A stretch of 64,000 bases of DNA from Acholoe squamosa (GCA_949317995.1 OX439051.1:39683250-39747249); one strand, 5' to 3'. Numbered from the stretch's first letter, positions 11,770 to 24,149 are shown. A program made the numbers and translations. Notes: a model not told the origin generated them from the sequence alone.

Positions 11770-13665
11770 TGGGACCGAAATGGTATCAATTCCTTGACAT
11801 AGTCTATTACTAGCAAGCCTCGCCTATAAGCGATACCCAGAGTTCATAGAGGCCCTATTAGCCACAGTAGACGTCTGAATAGGTCTATAGCCTAAGCTGC
11901 CACATATACGCGGGGTTTTGCAGTGATGTGTGAATAGTTCGGTGGGACCATCTGTTCAGTTAGGAATTGGTGAGGGTAGGGTGAGGGGAGCGAGGGATGG
12001 GTAAGGGATGGGCACTGTGGCTGACAATGGTGCCAAGTTGCCATCACAGAGACATTGGAGCTGTTGGACACTGTACACCTGGTATGGGTCATGAATATAA
12101 GAAAGGTATTCCCAAACCTTTCAACTATTGTGTTCTCTGTCAGATGTCTGATCCCTCAAATCTGACCAATGCCAGCAAAGTTACACCAAAAGTGACTTCA
12201 TGAGTGTTCCTCTAGTCAATGACAGTTGATGTTCATATCAATTACCCTGATTAAACAGTATATATCTGTTTGCATCTTTTTTTCTAGAAATTTCAAAGCT
12301 GAGTCGAAGATCGATGGATGAAGGTTGGTGTTTGTAAGACGGAGCAGTCCTACTGCCTCCCATAGGTTTAACGTTGTGACGGGGTTCTCGGCAAAATAAT
12401 CTTTTTCCTCACTGCCCCAGCTTCCATGTTCTAGTATATCACAAAGAAAGAGCTAAATATCTTTTGTATGTACTTTGATTCTTGTTAAATTATCTAGTTT
12501 GGCCACATGGAGAGTGGAAAGTGAAGTGAGAAATTCGGTACTGCACGCACCATGCGAGGGTAGCATGGGGCTTGCAGGGCTCAGAATGTCACAACTCTCT
12601 GCCCTATCTGATCTTCTAGTGGTTATATAATATCGATTTCATCAAAATGATTTATATGGTGAAAAAAATCCATGTCTAAAGCTATCTAACCGTAACAAAA
12701 TTATATCAGAATTCTGAGGTTTATTGGGTTTAATTACCCAGTCAATATGGCACTTTTAACACTGCGCTCTATGGGAGCAGCTGTGAGTACACCCTGGCGC
12801 AAGCTGGCCTGTCTCCTATTCATAACGCGCTCTTCAGACTCAACCTCTCATCATCCAATATGCGGAGTGGCATCTCTTATACTAGATTATGCCTCTTTGG
12901 CTGAGTTCAAAATAATTATCAACATCATTTTTGGACCAAAAAAAGCAATGCTTAGGAAGTCCACAATGGAGAAGAACTGCGATGGACACTATAGATAACG
13001 TATTTTGTTCCCTCGCCCTAATGGCTGGTCACTGGACACCAGCAGTTCATCAGACATGCTGGGGTGCCACCTACTAAATGACTTGCATACTACGAGGCAG
13101 GTGGCGCCTCCTTGGGCTGTTGAGTGCAGTTAATGACATACATGCTGACGTGTGTGACTGAATGCTGTTCTGGACGTGACGTATATGTAAAGACGTAATG
13201 AGAAGTGGTGGAGTATTGGAAGTACATTGATCCAACCAGAACATAGTTTTGGGGAAGGTCCTTTGCTGTGATTGTTCAAAAGCATAACATAACCCCCTCC
13301 CTTTTTTTGAAATATAAGTAGATTTGTTTCATTTTCTTTCTTTCTTTTTTTTTCTTTTTATTTTGGAAGGGGGAGGTTGGGGATGTCCGAATCGTTCCAC
13401 CAAAATATGATTCCTATAACATCTCTGATCAAAATCTAACATCCATGCCACCGCTGACTATGTATTGTCCTGTGCATCGTTTCCTTGAACAAGGTGCCAT
13501 ATATTCAGAAACGCTTAATTCCTGTGAGTGGAGTGGTGTTAACATGGAGGGAATTTCAGTGTAGATCTTTTATAGTAAATCGTTAATGGCTTGTCTACTG
13601 CAAGCATTAGTCCATCAAAGATGATGAGTGCCTAGTGGTTTATTCCTTACAGGCTGTAGAATACT
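11770..13665. other. Non-coding DNA
   Basis: No supported exon. A pyrimidine-rich stretch (TTTCTTTCTTTC followed by T-runs) lies at 13330-13362. TGACGT boxes occur at 13146 and 13177. Confidence 0.4.
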
Positions 13666-13672
13666 GGAAAGA

Positions 13673-13850
13673 AGCATCAGGGCCATTAGTCGTCATGATG
13701 CAGTCGTGTGGTGCGCTAGTACTACATTCGGGTATATCGTGCTAGCCGCATATGGTTGATAAACGTGTCAGCATGATGCACTGATGCATTGTTGGCGAGT
13801 AAACTGCAGTATCATGATGACGCTTGAGTGCATTAAGTGGCACTTACATG
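13673..13850. repeat. Family A nested-palindrome repeat, decayed
   Basis: GTCGTCATGATGCAG, GTCAGCATGATGCACTGATG and TTGGCGAGT are present, with a facing CAGTATCATGATGACG. The order matches better copies of the family. Confidence 0.45.
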
Positions 13851-13889
13851 GTTAAGTATGTACATTAAGGGATAGCAAGAGATTGATGT

Positions 13890-13903
13890 GTAGCCATGGA
13901 AAC
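13890..13903 (+). promoter_or_regulatory. RFX X-box-like motif
   Basis: GTAGCCATGGAAAC resembles the palindromic RFX site GTTGCCATGGCAAC with two differences. Similar motifs occur at 34196, 58461 and 58505. Confidence 0.25.
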
Positions 13904-14332
13904 AGATTGACTTCTGGTGTTGACTTTACAGACCTCACTTCATGCCTACCTGCTGTTCACCTGTAGGATTTAAGTGCTGTAGTGTGCATGGTAAAATGCC
14001 TGACAATTATATATCTAAAGAAACATAGACCTACAGAGTTTAGCTAATGATTTAACGTTGGAATGCATGGCTTTAATGAGGAAAATAACTAGATGTCATA
14101 AATGCTTATGTACCTCCACTCTACCAAGTCAGATTGAAAAAAGCACTGTATATCGGCCTTTCTAAACACTGGGTCTTCAAATCAGCGCCCACTCTGAAAG
14201 AGTACCAGAGATACAGTGGTTTAGTCGCACTATAATCTAATTATTGAATGAGTCCGCATTCGTATCTAGAAGCATCAGGGATACATCCCACCCGAAATCA
14301 AAAGACCATCTTTGTTCTGGTACATATATAGA

Positions 14333-14445
14333 TATATGAGTGAGTGAGTAATAGATGCTTAGCGCCATTTCCACAGCTAAGATCATATTCATGCCCACAC
14401 ATATGTGCACCACACACGTCCAAGGGGAAATAGACCCTTTTAAGT
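14333..14445 (+). mobile_element. GAGTGAGTGAG-type SINE fragment
   Basis: GAGTGAGTGAGTAATAGATG, then TTAGCGCCATTTCCACA, AGATCATATTCATG and CACCACACACGTCC are shared in the same order with 50451-50590. The GAGTGAGTGAG start is typical of SINE-like repeats known from molluscs and other marine invertebrates. Confidence 0.5.
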
Positions 14446-14865
14446 GGGCTAGGGCAGCCCATATAGATATATAAGTGTTTATCATAATACCTATAAACCA
14501 AAGACTATGGTAATAAATCATGGTATGAGTTACAAAATCAAGATATGACCTTAGGAAGATTTATAAAACCAGGTCTGTGTACTATTCTGATCAAAGGGTG
14601 ATAGACGCATGCTCTACACAATAGAGACACGATATCACTATGCACATGTTCCACTCTAATATGCTGACAAACCAGAAATCGTGTCCAAATATAGAGCAGT
14701 CCAATTCTATAGCAGTCCATGTTACTATATGTGTATATATCAAAACTGCGAGTGTGTGTGTCCATTTTTATAAGGTAAGGTTTTATTAGGAGGCAGGATT
14801 TAATACCCACATGAATATCCCTTTCTACCTGCCTGCTTACACATGTACAGCTATGGAACTATAAT

Positions 14866-14932
14866 TATAGAACAATAGAACTTTAACAATAGATCTATAG
14901 AACAGAACAATAGAACTTTAGAACAATAAAAA
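14866..14932. repeat. Short tandem repeat of AACAATAGAACTTTA
   Basis: Imperfect copies of TAGAACAATAGAACTTTA follow one another. Confidence 0.5.
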
Positions 14933-15026
14933 ATGCACTGAGAATTGGACACATCGGTTAACACATCAATCAGCACACACAGGTACACTTTGGTGTACAT
15001 AGCAATCCTATAAGAACATGGAACTA

Positions 15027-15520
15027 GTTCCAGACCAAATACCTCACTGTACCTCTAATGGTAGTATATGAACAACATAGAGACGTCATAGTGGTCTATT
15101 TATTGGACACTTAGAGACCCCCCTCCCACTGCCCACCCCTCTACCAGTCTACCTCATGTATGCATGATGGTTTGCACTTGGACCACTCACCCAATATATG
15201 GTAGCAGCAGATCCGAGGATCCCACCACCAAACTCCTCCAAATTGTACAGTGCTACGTGACTGGGCTCCTAATATTGCAAAGACACACTTGTTTCTTGTT
15301 GTAAGACTCCAAATAAAGCAATGCCACGTCACTTTGGACTCCTAATAATTGATTCTGTTACTGGGGATTTGTAAAGGCAAAGAATGAGTTCCTGACCAAT
15401 AACCACACTGTACCTCTCATTCAATCATATAACCAATGCAGACTCGTCATACTGGCCTGTTTATAGGACTTGTACAGCCCCCACTCCCTTGCACTGGATG
15501 ACCCTACTCACCCAATTGAT
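15027..15520. repeat. Diverged tandem duplication, period about 361 bp
   Basis: GTTCCAGACCAAATACCTC, ACTGTACCTCT, GTCATA and the downstream CCCCCTCCCACTGC and ACTCACCCAAT segments recur in order, starting at 15027 and 15388. Copies differ by substitutions and indels. Confidence 0.55.
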
Positions 15521-16081
15521 GATTGACCACTACTTGAACGTACTGACCCTACTTACAGTAACGTGAGCCGTCACTGTGTCTGGGACATATGGATTACGTC
15601 TGGATATTTGAACTACCTGTAGGGGCTTTGTCTCCACATTGAAGACCAACAAGGCAAAAGGCGGCATTGTAGTCAATCTACATTGCCTGTACCTAGTGTG
15701 TATGGTACAGTCGATAACAGTGTCCCATTCTATAAGTGGGTGCTGGGAAAGTCACTGAGTTTGAGGCATAACCATCCTAGTCTTGACCAATAAGTACTCA
15801 GCTAAACAGGCCCTGATATATTCATTCAGAGGCCCAGCAATTGATGTCCACTGAGTCTCCAGAGGGCTAAGCCTAGTCTTCCTGGGCCCCAGATATCAAG
15901 TTACAAAAAGCAAAGGCATGGCATATGATTTTACATTTCAAAACAATACACAACAAGTAGGTATGTCCTAGAGTTAAGATATCAAATACCAACCCCAGTT
16001 AAGACTAGGGACCCAGTTTTCATTGGGGGCTTGGGAAACTACTCTGAAAGTTCCACCACCACAACACCAGTGCCACCGCTG

Positions 16082-16104
16082 ACCATCGCTCCTTTAGCGA
16101 TGGT
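16082..16104. other. Perfect 9-bp hairpin
   Basis: ACCATCGCT and AGCGATGGT are exact inverses separated by CCTTT. No transcript is visible, so no role is assigned. Confidence 0.4.
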
Positions 16105-16176
16105 TCCGTCTAACCAATAAGGTGGGTTGATATGTAAAGTAATGCCTTATTTTGTTTGTATGTAACTCTGATAGCT

Positions 16177-16518
16177 TCATATACTTAACTGTATAATTGT
16201 TGTAGCCTCAAAGATGTCCCAGTTATCAAAATCCTGGATCCACGTTGGCCATCTTTGCACTATGTGGTGTGCTGTGGTGCATATTTGTTTGCATTTCTGA
16301 ACACTTTGGGTAAATGGAGACACCTGATTCACACTAGTAGTGACCTCTAGGTATGGGGGTTGAACTTGTTTGCCCACTGCTAACCACCCTATCTCATGGT
16401 CAGTGAAGTGTGAAGGCAGTACTAGACCAGTCTGAGGCAGTGCTACCTCCCCCTGTAGGGAAAGGGGTAAGGCTAGCTGGATCTCAGCTCCACATAGTGA
16501 AACCACAACAAAGTGTCA
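16177..16518 (-). other. Unclassified open frame of about 112 codons
   Basis: An uninterrupted minus-strand frame with fairly even composition (residues such as HFTDHEIGW and QRWPTWIQDFDNW). It has no ATG at its upstream end, so it would have to be an internal exon or a mobile-element remnant. I see no convincing acceptor or donor and no family resemblance. It may be chance. Confidence 0.15.
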
Positions 16519-16559
16519 GAGGATAGGTTGTGACCAGGGAACATTTTACAAAGGAAAAA

Positions 16560-17110
16560 GGATTCAATATTGCTAAACCAAAACCTCGATGATATCCATA
16601 TAAACAGCCTTCAAAAGCATATTTTAATTGAAATTTAACATAAACCTATATAACTGTCCCTTACAGAACCATTCAATGACATCACATATATGGAGAAAAC
16701 AATAATGAAAAATTAGAACTGTGAGCTCTAGAGCAGTTAGAAAAAGCGGACATGATTTTGCTATGGCCTTCTATGGCAAAAAGGATTTGGCCAAATTTGG
16801 CTGAAAATACATGTAAATATACGTCTATAATCTTTGCATGCAGGGAGATATCGCATCATAGCACACTATAGCACAACATTTGGACCAAAATCTGATATAA
16901 TGACTTCTAAGATACAACCAAAAACAAAAATGTCGAGGACCTCTAACTCATAGTCTGTGAGATCACATAGAGAGCAAGCAGCATGTGAAAATAGAGAGGA
17001 GCAAATCCTCCCAACTTTGTTAAACCATTTAGGACTGCCTTCTGCTCATTATGCTATGAGAATGTATTTAAAGCAGCCCATTTCATATTGACCTCTTAGG
17101 TTGAGGAAGG
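16560..17110. other. Non-coding DNA
   Basis: AT-rich with no recognised feature. Confidence 0.4.
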
Positions 17111-17114
17111 TTTA

Positions 17115-17160
17115 TAATGCATCAAAGCAGTGCTGGTGAGTTAGTTGCCAACAATCCATT
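17115..17160. repeat. Family A half-unit
   Basis: AATGCATCAAAGCAGTGCTG followed by GTGAGTTAGTTGCCA is a single arm and loop of the family A palindrome. Confidence 0.4.
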
Positions 17161-17369
17161 TGATAAACTAAGACAGCAAAAAAAGACATAAGTCCACATG
17201 CGTTACCTGCCCCTAAAGGCTTAGACCCTAGGTCCACATTTTCACCCATACAAGGCAGGGTGACTTGTTTGCTGTCTGGCTGATTCTGTGGGTAGAAGGA
17301 AAGCCTAGGTCAAACACTTCCTTATATATGGGCTACCCTTTTAGGGTCAAATGGTGCCTTCTGGTTCAT

Positions 17370-17560
17370 AGTTCCTGATCATCACCATGGTGCACTGATG
17401 CAGCATTGCTGTAAATCAGCTTGCCAGTACTACATCTGAGCATCATGATGACTAGTTGGAACTGTATCAAATAGCGTACCAGGGTTGCATTATTTCCCCA
17501 AGACGACAAATAGGCATGATGCATCACTGTGGTATGCAGTCGTTGAGGGGTTAAAGGGTT
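17370..17560. repeat. Family A nested-palindrome repeat, decayed
   Basis: GTGCACTGATGCAGC and the facing TTGCCAGTACTACATC...GCATCATGATGAC are followed by GGCATGATGCATC and a GGGGTTAAAGGGTT border. Confidence 0.5.
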
Positions 17561-17564
17561 CCTT

Positions 17565-18065
17565 ATATGGTTTACAAGTGGGTGTGAGAAGACTTAGTAC
17601 AGACAGAGAATCAATACATTTTCTGCTTCTCAGCCTCTGAATTTGCCTTGGCACTGCTACTCAGTGGAAGGTCTTCTGCCCATGCTATCTTTTTTTGGCT
17701 GTTGTCGACATCGGAGCACCAAGATCAGGGACTCTTATTTATGCAGGACAAATGGTGACTCTTCAATTTGATTTGACATGGAGAAGCCCATGAATCACAT
17801 TTATTTCATAGACTTTACCATTAATTGTTTGTACTTCATGGATTCAATTTATAATCATTCCACGGCATCTCATCTTTGTAAGGTATCAAATCCTGTTCCA
17901 ACAAAATAAATCATTAATTAACAGCTTCATTCACCAGTAAAATGGGTATGAGAGCTCCATTTGCCAGTACAGTGTCAATCTACTTCCAGAGCTCTTAACA
18001 TGCAGGACTAACAGCAGAATCAATCTGTATGTGAATAGGCCCATATACACAGCAGATCTAAGCCT
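17565..18065. other. Non-coding DNA
   Basis: No gene or structured repeat is seen. Confidence 0.4.
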
Positions 18066-18069
18066 AGTC

Positions 18070-18262
18070 GGCCTGTATAAGCGCCGGGGCACTCATTGCT
18101 TTCACCCAGGTTTTACACCCGGCCCTTATTAAAGACCGGCGCTTATTCAAGACTTAAATTAAATAGTGTAATTTCAAATTTAAGCACCCTTGTATCCTTG
18201 GCACTTATTCAAGACTAGCGCTTATTCAAATACCCGGTACTTATACAAGTCAATATGGTAAT
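18070..18262. repeat. Family D repeat
   Basis: GGGGCACTCATTG is followed by repeated boxes: GGCGCTTATTCAAGAC, GGCACTTATTCAAGAC, GCGCTTATTCAAATACCC and GGTACTTATACAAG. The copy at 50930-51095 has the same GGGCACTCATTGATTTT start and order. Confidence 0.55.
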
Positions 18263-18284
18263 GCTTCAATGTGTTATGCCCCTT

Positions 18285-18465
18285 TGAGCAACATGCATGA
18301 TGCATAATTGCAGCCTTGGTGAGTAACTCACCGATGAGATACTCATGCATCATCCTGACCCTACATAGTCGATACCATCCTGAAGGTTTGGCATATGCCT
18401 CAATGCAGTTCTGCTGAGTTGTCATGCACACCAACTCTGCATTGGGGCATCATGATGACATAGGG
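18285..18465. repeat. Family A nested-palindrome repeat
   Basis: GCATGATGCATAATTGCAGC, GGTGAGTAACTCACC, GATACTCATGCATCATCC, a GACCCT...GATAC centre, and GCATTGGGGCATCATGATGA follow in family order. Confidence 0.55.
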
Positions 18466-18606
18466 ACATATATGTATGGACAATGTGGCCCAGAAAAGGC
18501 AACACATTTCAAAGGATCCAATCCCAAAGGAGAAAGTTGCCTACAATAGTTCTAGTAGGGTAGGAGGTGATAGATCGCCATAGGTCCTTAAGGCTGGCAA
18601 TATGGG

Positions 18607-18881
18607 CTCAGGAGGCTATTTCTCAAGGCACTACGACTGCACACAGCCACTACGATTCAAAGTCCTCAAAACTTAGTGTCTGTGACTGTAGGGTGTGGGC
18701 TTCGACTGCATGATCTGTGTGATTAGCACTTATTTAGCCATTACATAGGAGTTTGGTAGGACAGTCATAGTACTGCAGCCACAGCATAGCCACTAACATT
18801 GAGCTATAATACCACTAAACTAAGAGTTCCCACTATGATTTGAATATGAGCATTTGTAGCCTGTCAAGAAATGGCCTCCAG
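18607..18881. mobile_element. Family E MITE
   Basis: The left end CAGGAGGCTATTTCTCAAGG is matched by the inverted right end TCAAGAAATGGCCTCCAG. The left end leads into CACTACGACTGCA. Copies at 22343-22470 and 50762-50892 share the ends and the ACTACGACTGC subterminal sequence. There is no coding capacity. Confidence 0.55.
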
Positions 18882-18889
18882 ACAGCCCC

Positions 18890-19990
18890 TTGGACAGGGG
18901 TGTATGTGAACATGTAATATGTGAAAGTAGGCAGTGTTATAGCATACCAGGATATATGGGCAACGGTCGACTGCCACCCTGGAGGGGCGAGGCGGTCGGT
19001 CGATATCATACAGAACACATTATAGGGTATAGATAGATAGGTTTGTTTTGCTGTTTTTGTTGAAAATGAGAGGAAAAGGAGATTGGAGTGAATGCCGCAA
19101 CGATATAACCATTTCAAGATATGAAATGAGTTCTCACAATTTCTTCCCCGCTGTGGAGTTCTTAACGCATTACAGACCTTCCAAGATCATCATTATTGAC
19201 CCTTTAAACTTCAATCAAAATAATGACTCAAATTAGCAAGTTAAGGCTTGCCAAAAACACCTTGTTTGCCTTTTCAAAAGTTTCTTGGGACTGGCAATTT
19301 GAGGATTGTCGCTCATAGGTTGATAGGGCAGAGTTGTCAGTTTGACATGTTTCAACTCATTTGTTGCATGCTTCTTTCTTATGCCAATAGTTCACTGGTC
19401 CCCATCAGCTGACTTTTGTGTAGGAAATGCATGGCCAGAGTTGGCTGAAGGTGCCCAGTGGACTATTGACATTAGTGGGATGTTCCAATGAGATCATCGG
19501 GAAGTAACAGGTGTCATTGTAAGTGCTAGTTCCACAGGCGTACAATCGGTTGGAATAGCCCTAATCTAACGATTTATTATTGCAAAAGTATGACCACTTT
19601 AGATTGGTTACCCAATCCAATTGGCTGAATTAAAAAATACAATTTCATGGGATAGGTTATGGGCATTAGGCAAACAGGCCTAAAAATGGTTCAGGTTGCT
19701 GCATTTTTTAGCCTCCCCGATTGTTTCACATCATCACTGATGTGAAAATTGTGAACAATTGGCTCTGATGGCATACTTGCTTTAGTAATAATGTACATAT
19801 CAATGACCTCATCATAACAGAGGTTTCAGATAAAAGGTGTAGCAGCAGCAGAAGGTCTGGTTATTAAGTTGACACCATGGTGTAGACCACACATTAAGGG
19901 CAGCACCAAGCAATTAAATAGCACTAATTACCTCCACATTGAACATTACTACCCTGACCAGCGTGCTGATATTATCCTCTTTATGTCTCT
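18890..19990. other. Non-coding DNA
   Basis: No supported gene or repeat. Confidence 0.4.
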
Positions 19991-19992
19991 TT

Positions 19993-20037
19993 CATCCTTT
20001 CCTCCTTTCCTCCTTTCCTCCTTTCCTCCTTTCCTCC

Positions 20038-20081
<44 letters not shown>

Positions 20082-20088
20082 GTCTGTC

Positions 20089-20168
<80 letters not shown>
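19993..20168 (+). repeat. Pyrimidine microsatellite: (TTTCCTCC)n, (CT)n, (CTGT)n
   Basis: TTTCCTCC repeats to about 20043 give way to CT dinucleotides, then CTGT tetranucleotides, then CT again to 20168. A homopurine/homopyrimidine tract of this length can adopt triplex DNA. Ser-Leu open frames across it are artefacts. Confidence 0.9.
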
Positions 20169-20253
20169 TCTCCCCCTCTTTCTATTTGATGTTGAACATT
20201 GTAAAAATATTTCTTGTACTAATCCAGTCTGGAATCAAATAAAGCAGTTGTCC

Positions 20254-20361
20254 CACTTCCGCTTGGGGCGATGTTTGCTAATCTGACCATTTCTTTCTAT
20301 ACTTTTGCAATATTATAAATCATCGGATTAGCGAAGATTGGCTCGACCCATGGCAGTGAAA
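20254..20361. mobile_element. Family B hairpin MITE
   Basis: CGATGTTTGCTAATCTGACC faces ATCATCGGATTAGCGAAGAT across CTTTTGCAATATTATAAAT. It ends GGCTCGACCCATGGCAGTGA, like the 3770 copy. Confidence 0.65.
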
Positions 20362-20364
20362 TGA

Positions 20365-21110
20365 ATACTTATTGCTTATGAGTTATATGTTTTGTCACAT
20401 TCCCGACCCCATGAGGCATTATGTATGATTTCCTATTTCTGTACCTGTAATGACGAAAAAAGGTGCTAAAAGCTCAAGCTTTGTACATGCCACGCCTAGT
20501 TGGAGTACACATATTGTTATGCAATCTTGCATGATTATTAATGGACTCCACCGTATTAGCCTGGATATTTCTTGTACAAATAAGTATCTATAAATTACAC
20601 ATTACAGAATGAATGCTGGCCGGTTGGCATATCGTGTAAGCAATTTATAATAATTATGGGGCAGTCATATTTGAATAGTAGGAAGGCCAGAAGAAAGGCA
20701 ATCTCAGTGGCTACATTAATTTTTGTGTCTATTTTCCATATCTTCCTGTGCCTCCTTTTGTCTACAGCCGTCCTCATGTCTTGAGGCGTCCACCAAACAT
20801 TTTGGCCATAAAAAAATAGTTTGGTGCTGAGTCATCTCTTGTATCTGATTGGTCAGCATTGATTCCACCAGCTTAGGGTGAATCTACACTAATCCATTAA
20901 AGTAGTATTTGTCCCTGTAAGTGTTATACAGGATGGGGAGTGGCATGTGTGATAGTATAGACATGATGGATCCCCTTGGTGGATAACCAGAGTATACATG
21001 GTTCACATTAGTGCTACTGCCACCCACTAAGTAGTATGTGTGAGGCTCTGTGCTGCAGGCTGCACACCCAAATCATCCCTCTACACACTGCTTACATTTT
21101 CTCTCCAAAG
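20365..21110. other. Non-coding DNA
   Basis: No gene is seen. Confidence 0.4.
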
Positions 21111-21112
21111 TG

Positions 21113-21450
21113 CACCGTAGGTATACCTCTCTGACATGTTCAGTAGATCAGGGACATGGTATACCTCACTGACATGTTTAGGAGCTCAGGGTTATACTTT
21201 ATCAGCAACTCAGGGCACAGTATACTTCAATGACATATTGGGTAGTTCACCTCAGTTTGTTCACAGTATACCTCCCTGACATGTTTTGGAGCTCAGGGGC
21301 ATAGTTTACATCACTGACATGTTCAGTAGTTCAGGGGCTTAGTATACCTCACCCACATTTTCAGTAGTCCAGTGACACAGTATATTTCAGTGACATGTTC
21401 AGTAACTCAGGTACACAATATACCTCACTGACATGTTCAGTAGCTTCTCC
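21113..21450. repeat. Minisatellite, about 43-bp unit, about 8 copies
   Basis: The unit reads GTATACCTCACTGACATGTT, then CAGTAGCTCAGGGGCA. It recurs with substitutions throughout. The block ends next to a GAGCAGCTC palindrome at 21466. Confidence 0.75.
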
Positions 21451-21632
21451 TGGGGCGCTTCCAGGGAGCAGCTCCGCCTGTTCTGGGTCATAAAGCCAGG
21501 CTCAGTGAGCTGTTCACACGTTTAGAGGGAGGTGGACACGGCCCCCAAAACACACTGAATAATGCATGCTGGCAGAGTCGTCCTCCAGGGGCAAGCAAGA
21601 GTGGGCTCTGGTTGGTGGAGCATCTATGCCTT

Positions 21633-22075
21633 AACCCTTTAAATACCGCTAATGCATGGTACATGAATGTAGCCCTGGTGAGTCGCCAGTGCTACACTAA
21701 TATATCATGCCGACCCTGCAGGGTTGATACGATCCCGAAGTGTCAACATGATGCACCAATAAAGTGCTGATGTGCATTCTGGCCAGCACTTCATTGGTGC
21801 ATCATAACGAGCAATGGTCATGATGCACTCCTGCATCAGCGGCCCTAAGGGGGGGGGCAACATGGTGTGGGCTGATGTATGTTGCCCTGGTCGTCATGAT
21901 GCACCAATGCAGTGCTAGCGAGTCTTCTTGCCAGTACTGCATTGATGCATCACGCCGAGAACTTTGGGATGTTTCTTTCCCAAAGGGTCAGCCTGATGCA
22001 TGTATGCAGCCCTAATCAGATTCGCAACGATTGCACACATGCACCATAACGACATTTGGTATTGCATTAAAATAA
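21633..22075. repeat. Family A array, at least two units
   Basis: The border TTAACCCTTTAAATACCGC is followed by facing arms CATGAATGTAGCCCTGGTGA and GCCAGTGCTACACTAATATA. A GACCCTGCAGGGTTGATAC centre and GCATCATAACGA follow. A second unit is at about 21893-21955 (GATGCACCAATGCAGTGC and CAGTACTGCATTGATGCATC). A nine-G run interrupts it near 21847. Confidence 0.65.
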
Positions 22076-22342
22076 TCAGTTGCCTTTAAAGGGTGTCTCT
22101 TAAGTGGCTTGTGACCTGTGTCTTTATCTAGGGTGTAAGCTGATATCTGAGCTTGTAATGTGAAGTGGAGGGCATTTCTTTACAATGGTAATTAGCATAA
22201 TTGGGGAATGCACTCCAGGTATCTGTGAATTCTTCCCACCAAAGAGTAACTCGAGAAAGCCCTGGGAATGTCTCAGATCACAACGTGTGATCATGCCGAG
22301 GAATATGAACTTGGGAACTAGACAGACCAACAATAGATACAT

Positions 22343-22470
22343 GAGAGGCAATTTCTTAACATACTACGACTGCACCATCCAAGTCGTACAAAATTTCCCA
22401 TAGGAATAGCATTCAGATTTCAAGTCGTAGTACTGTGTGCGATCGTAGTGCATTAAGAACTGGCCTCCAG
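22343..22470. mobile_element. Family E MITE
   Basis: GAGGCAATTTCTTAACATAC, then TACGACTGCACC and AAGTCGTAC face AAGTCGTAGTAC and GATCGTAGTGCATTAAG, then AACTGGCCTCCAG. The whole 128 bp forms an imperfect hairpin. Confidence 0.6.
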
Positions 22471-22474
22471 CTAT

Positions 22475-23095
22475 TCCCATGGTTCACACTGAAGGAATTC
22501 TTGGTAAATGCATTCCCCATTCCTTTTGTGTTACTTTCCCAAGAGGGGATTGCAAACATATAACTTATTCAGGGATTCACTCGAGAAATCAATTCGAATT
22601 GAATTCCAGGAATTGTTATGCTACTTTCCTACTAGGGGAAGTGGTGATTTCTAGATTTTTATTGCGGGTCCAATCTTGGAAAAAGACTTGTTCCTGCATG
22701 CACTTACTTTGTAAGTCTGATACCTCCATCACTGTTGTGAGATCAGATACAAGATGACTGCGCACACTGACGATCCAGCTTCAGCCCTATAGTCCACTAT
22801 AGACCAGCGCCTACACCGCTGTGATGATGGGCAAACTTTTTCGTGGGAAAGTGCTGCAGCGTCTCAAGGGAAAGTTGGGTTTGGGCCAAACCCTCAGTTG
22901 CGTCATACCCATGAGAATGATGCATGCTGGGACTGCCTTAATGAGAGTAAAACGAGCCTGACGCGTGGGGGGTAAATCAAAGTTTCAAGTGAAAAATCAA
23001 AGCTATTATTGCTTTTTGACAAATCAGCTTAAAACTCAAGAGAGAAATGTTGTTCTAATAGATAGATATATAGATAGACCCGATAGGAGTATCAA
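22475..23095. other. Non-coding DNA
   Basis: No exon with splice support. Open frames here are short and unrecognised. Confidence 0.4.
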
Positions 23096-23099
23096 CCCT

Positions 23100-23232
23100 A
23101 TCGGGTCGGCATGATGCATGAATGTAGCCCTGGCAAGTTACCCACCAGGGCTGCATCCATGCATCATGACGACCAATGGGCGTGATACATTAACGCATCA
23201 GTGGCCTTTAAATGGTTCAGGGGTTAAATGGC
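23100..23232. repeat. Family A nested-palindrome repeat
   Basis: GGCATGATGCATGAATGTAG, then CCCTGGCAAGTT, faces CCACCAGGGCTGCATCCATG, then CATCATGACGACC. The tail is GCATCAGTGGCCTTTAAATG and ends GGGGTTAAA. This is one of the better-preserved single units. Confidence 0.65.
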
Positions 23233-23489
23233 TATCCAAGGCACTAGGGACAGAACAGTCACTTCACCACTCCTTTATTCTGACGTCATCATACAGGAAG
23301 CGGAAGTCCATATAATATTTATACCTGTTCATATTTCATGTCCTGGCCGGATGTAGCACCATTTGGGGGAACCGAAAATGGCACCATCTATCAGTGCATA
23401 CACAGGGCTGTCATTTACATGTGACTACAGACCCAGATCTATAGATGTGTGTTATCCTTTAAAGGCCGATTTTACATGAAGACAACATG

Positions 23490-23700
23490 TCTGTTTGGCA
23501 TCATGATGAAAAAATGCAGCCCTTGTGAGCAACTCGCCAGTGTCAGTCTTGCATTATGCCTACTATGTAGGGTTGATGGATTCCTAGAGGGTTGACATGA
23601 AGCAGAAACAAAGACTTTAGAGTACTTGGTTGGTGCATCATGCTGACCAATGGACATAGTGCGCCAACACATCTATAATGGCTCTTAAATTGATAATAAA
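23490..23700. repeat. Family A nested-palindrome repeat, decayed
   Basis: GCATCATGATGAAAAAATGC, AGCCCTTGTGAGCAACTCGC, a GGGTTGATGGATTCC centre and GGTGCATCATGCTGACCAAT appear in family order. Confidence 0.5.
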
Positions 23701-24149
23701 TGTATGTACAGGAGTATTATGTATAGTGCTATGAGAGAAAAAAGCAACATGATTTTGTCACATATTCCTCAAAAGGGTCGAAGACTCTTGTCTAATCCCT
23801 GTAGAATCAATGGATGCAGCCCTGGCAATGGTCATATTCACATTTCCCAGGATATTAGAACATTGCTGCTTATTGTAGAAACTGGTGAGGTGAGGAGTAG
23901 ATTCCCTATCAGGGTGTCAATTCGCCCCTAGACATTAGGGAGGCGCCACACCAACGGGCAGTATATACTAGCAATTACTGTACTGCAGTTGCTTGGGTAT
24001 TGCTTGTAAAAGTGGCAATGTAATGAAAGCCGTGGGGGCGGGAGGCCATCAGTTCCTATTGCTACTACCATTCATTTCTACTCACACCTTGACCAATAGA
24101 CACCCTCCACACAGCTGACACCCATGTACTGGCAGATATTAACCATAGA

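Noticed and set aside
16082-16104. Hairpin considered as a transcription terminator
   Set aside because: No upstream transcript or T-run, and intrinsic terminators are not expected in this type of genome.
19869-20286. Open frames rich in Ser-Leu across the CT microsatellite
   Set aside because: Direct translations of simple repeats with no coding signal.
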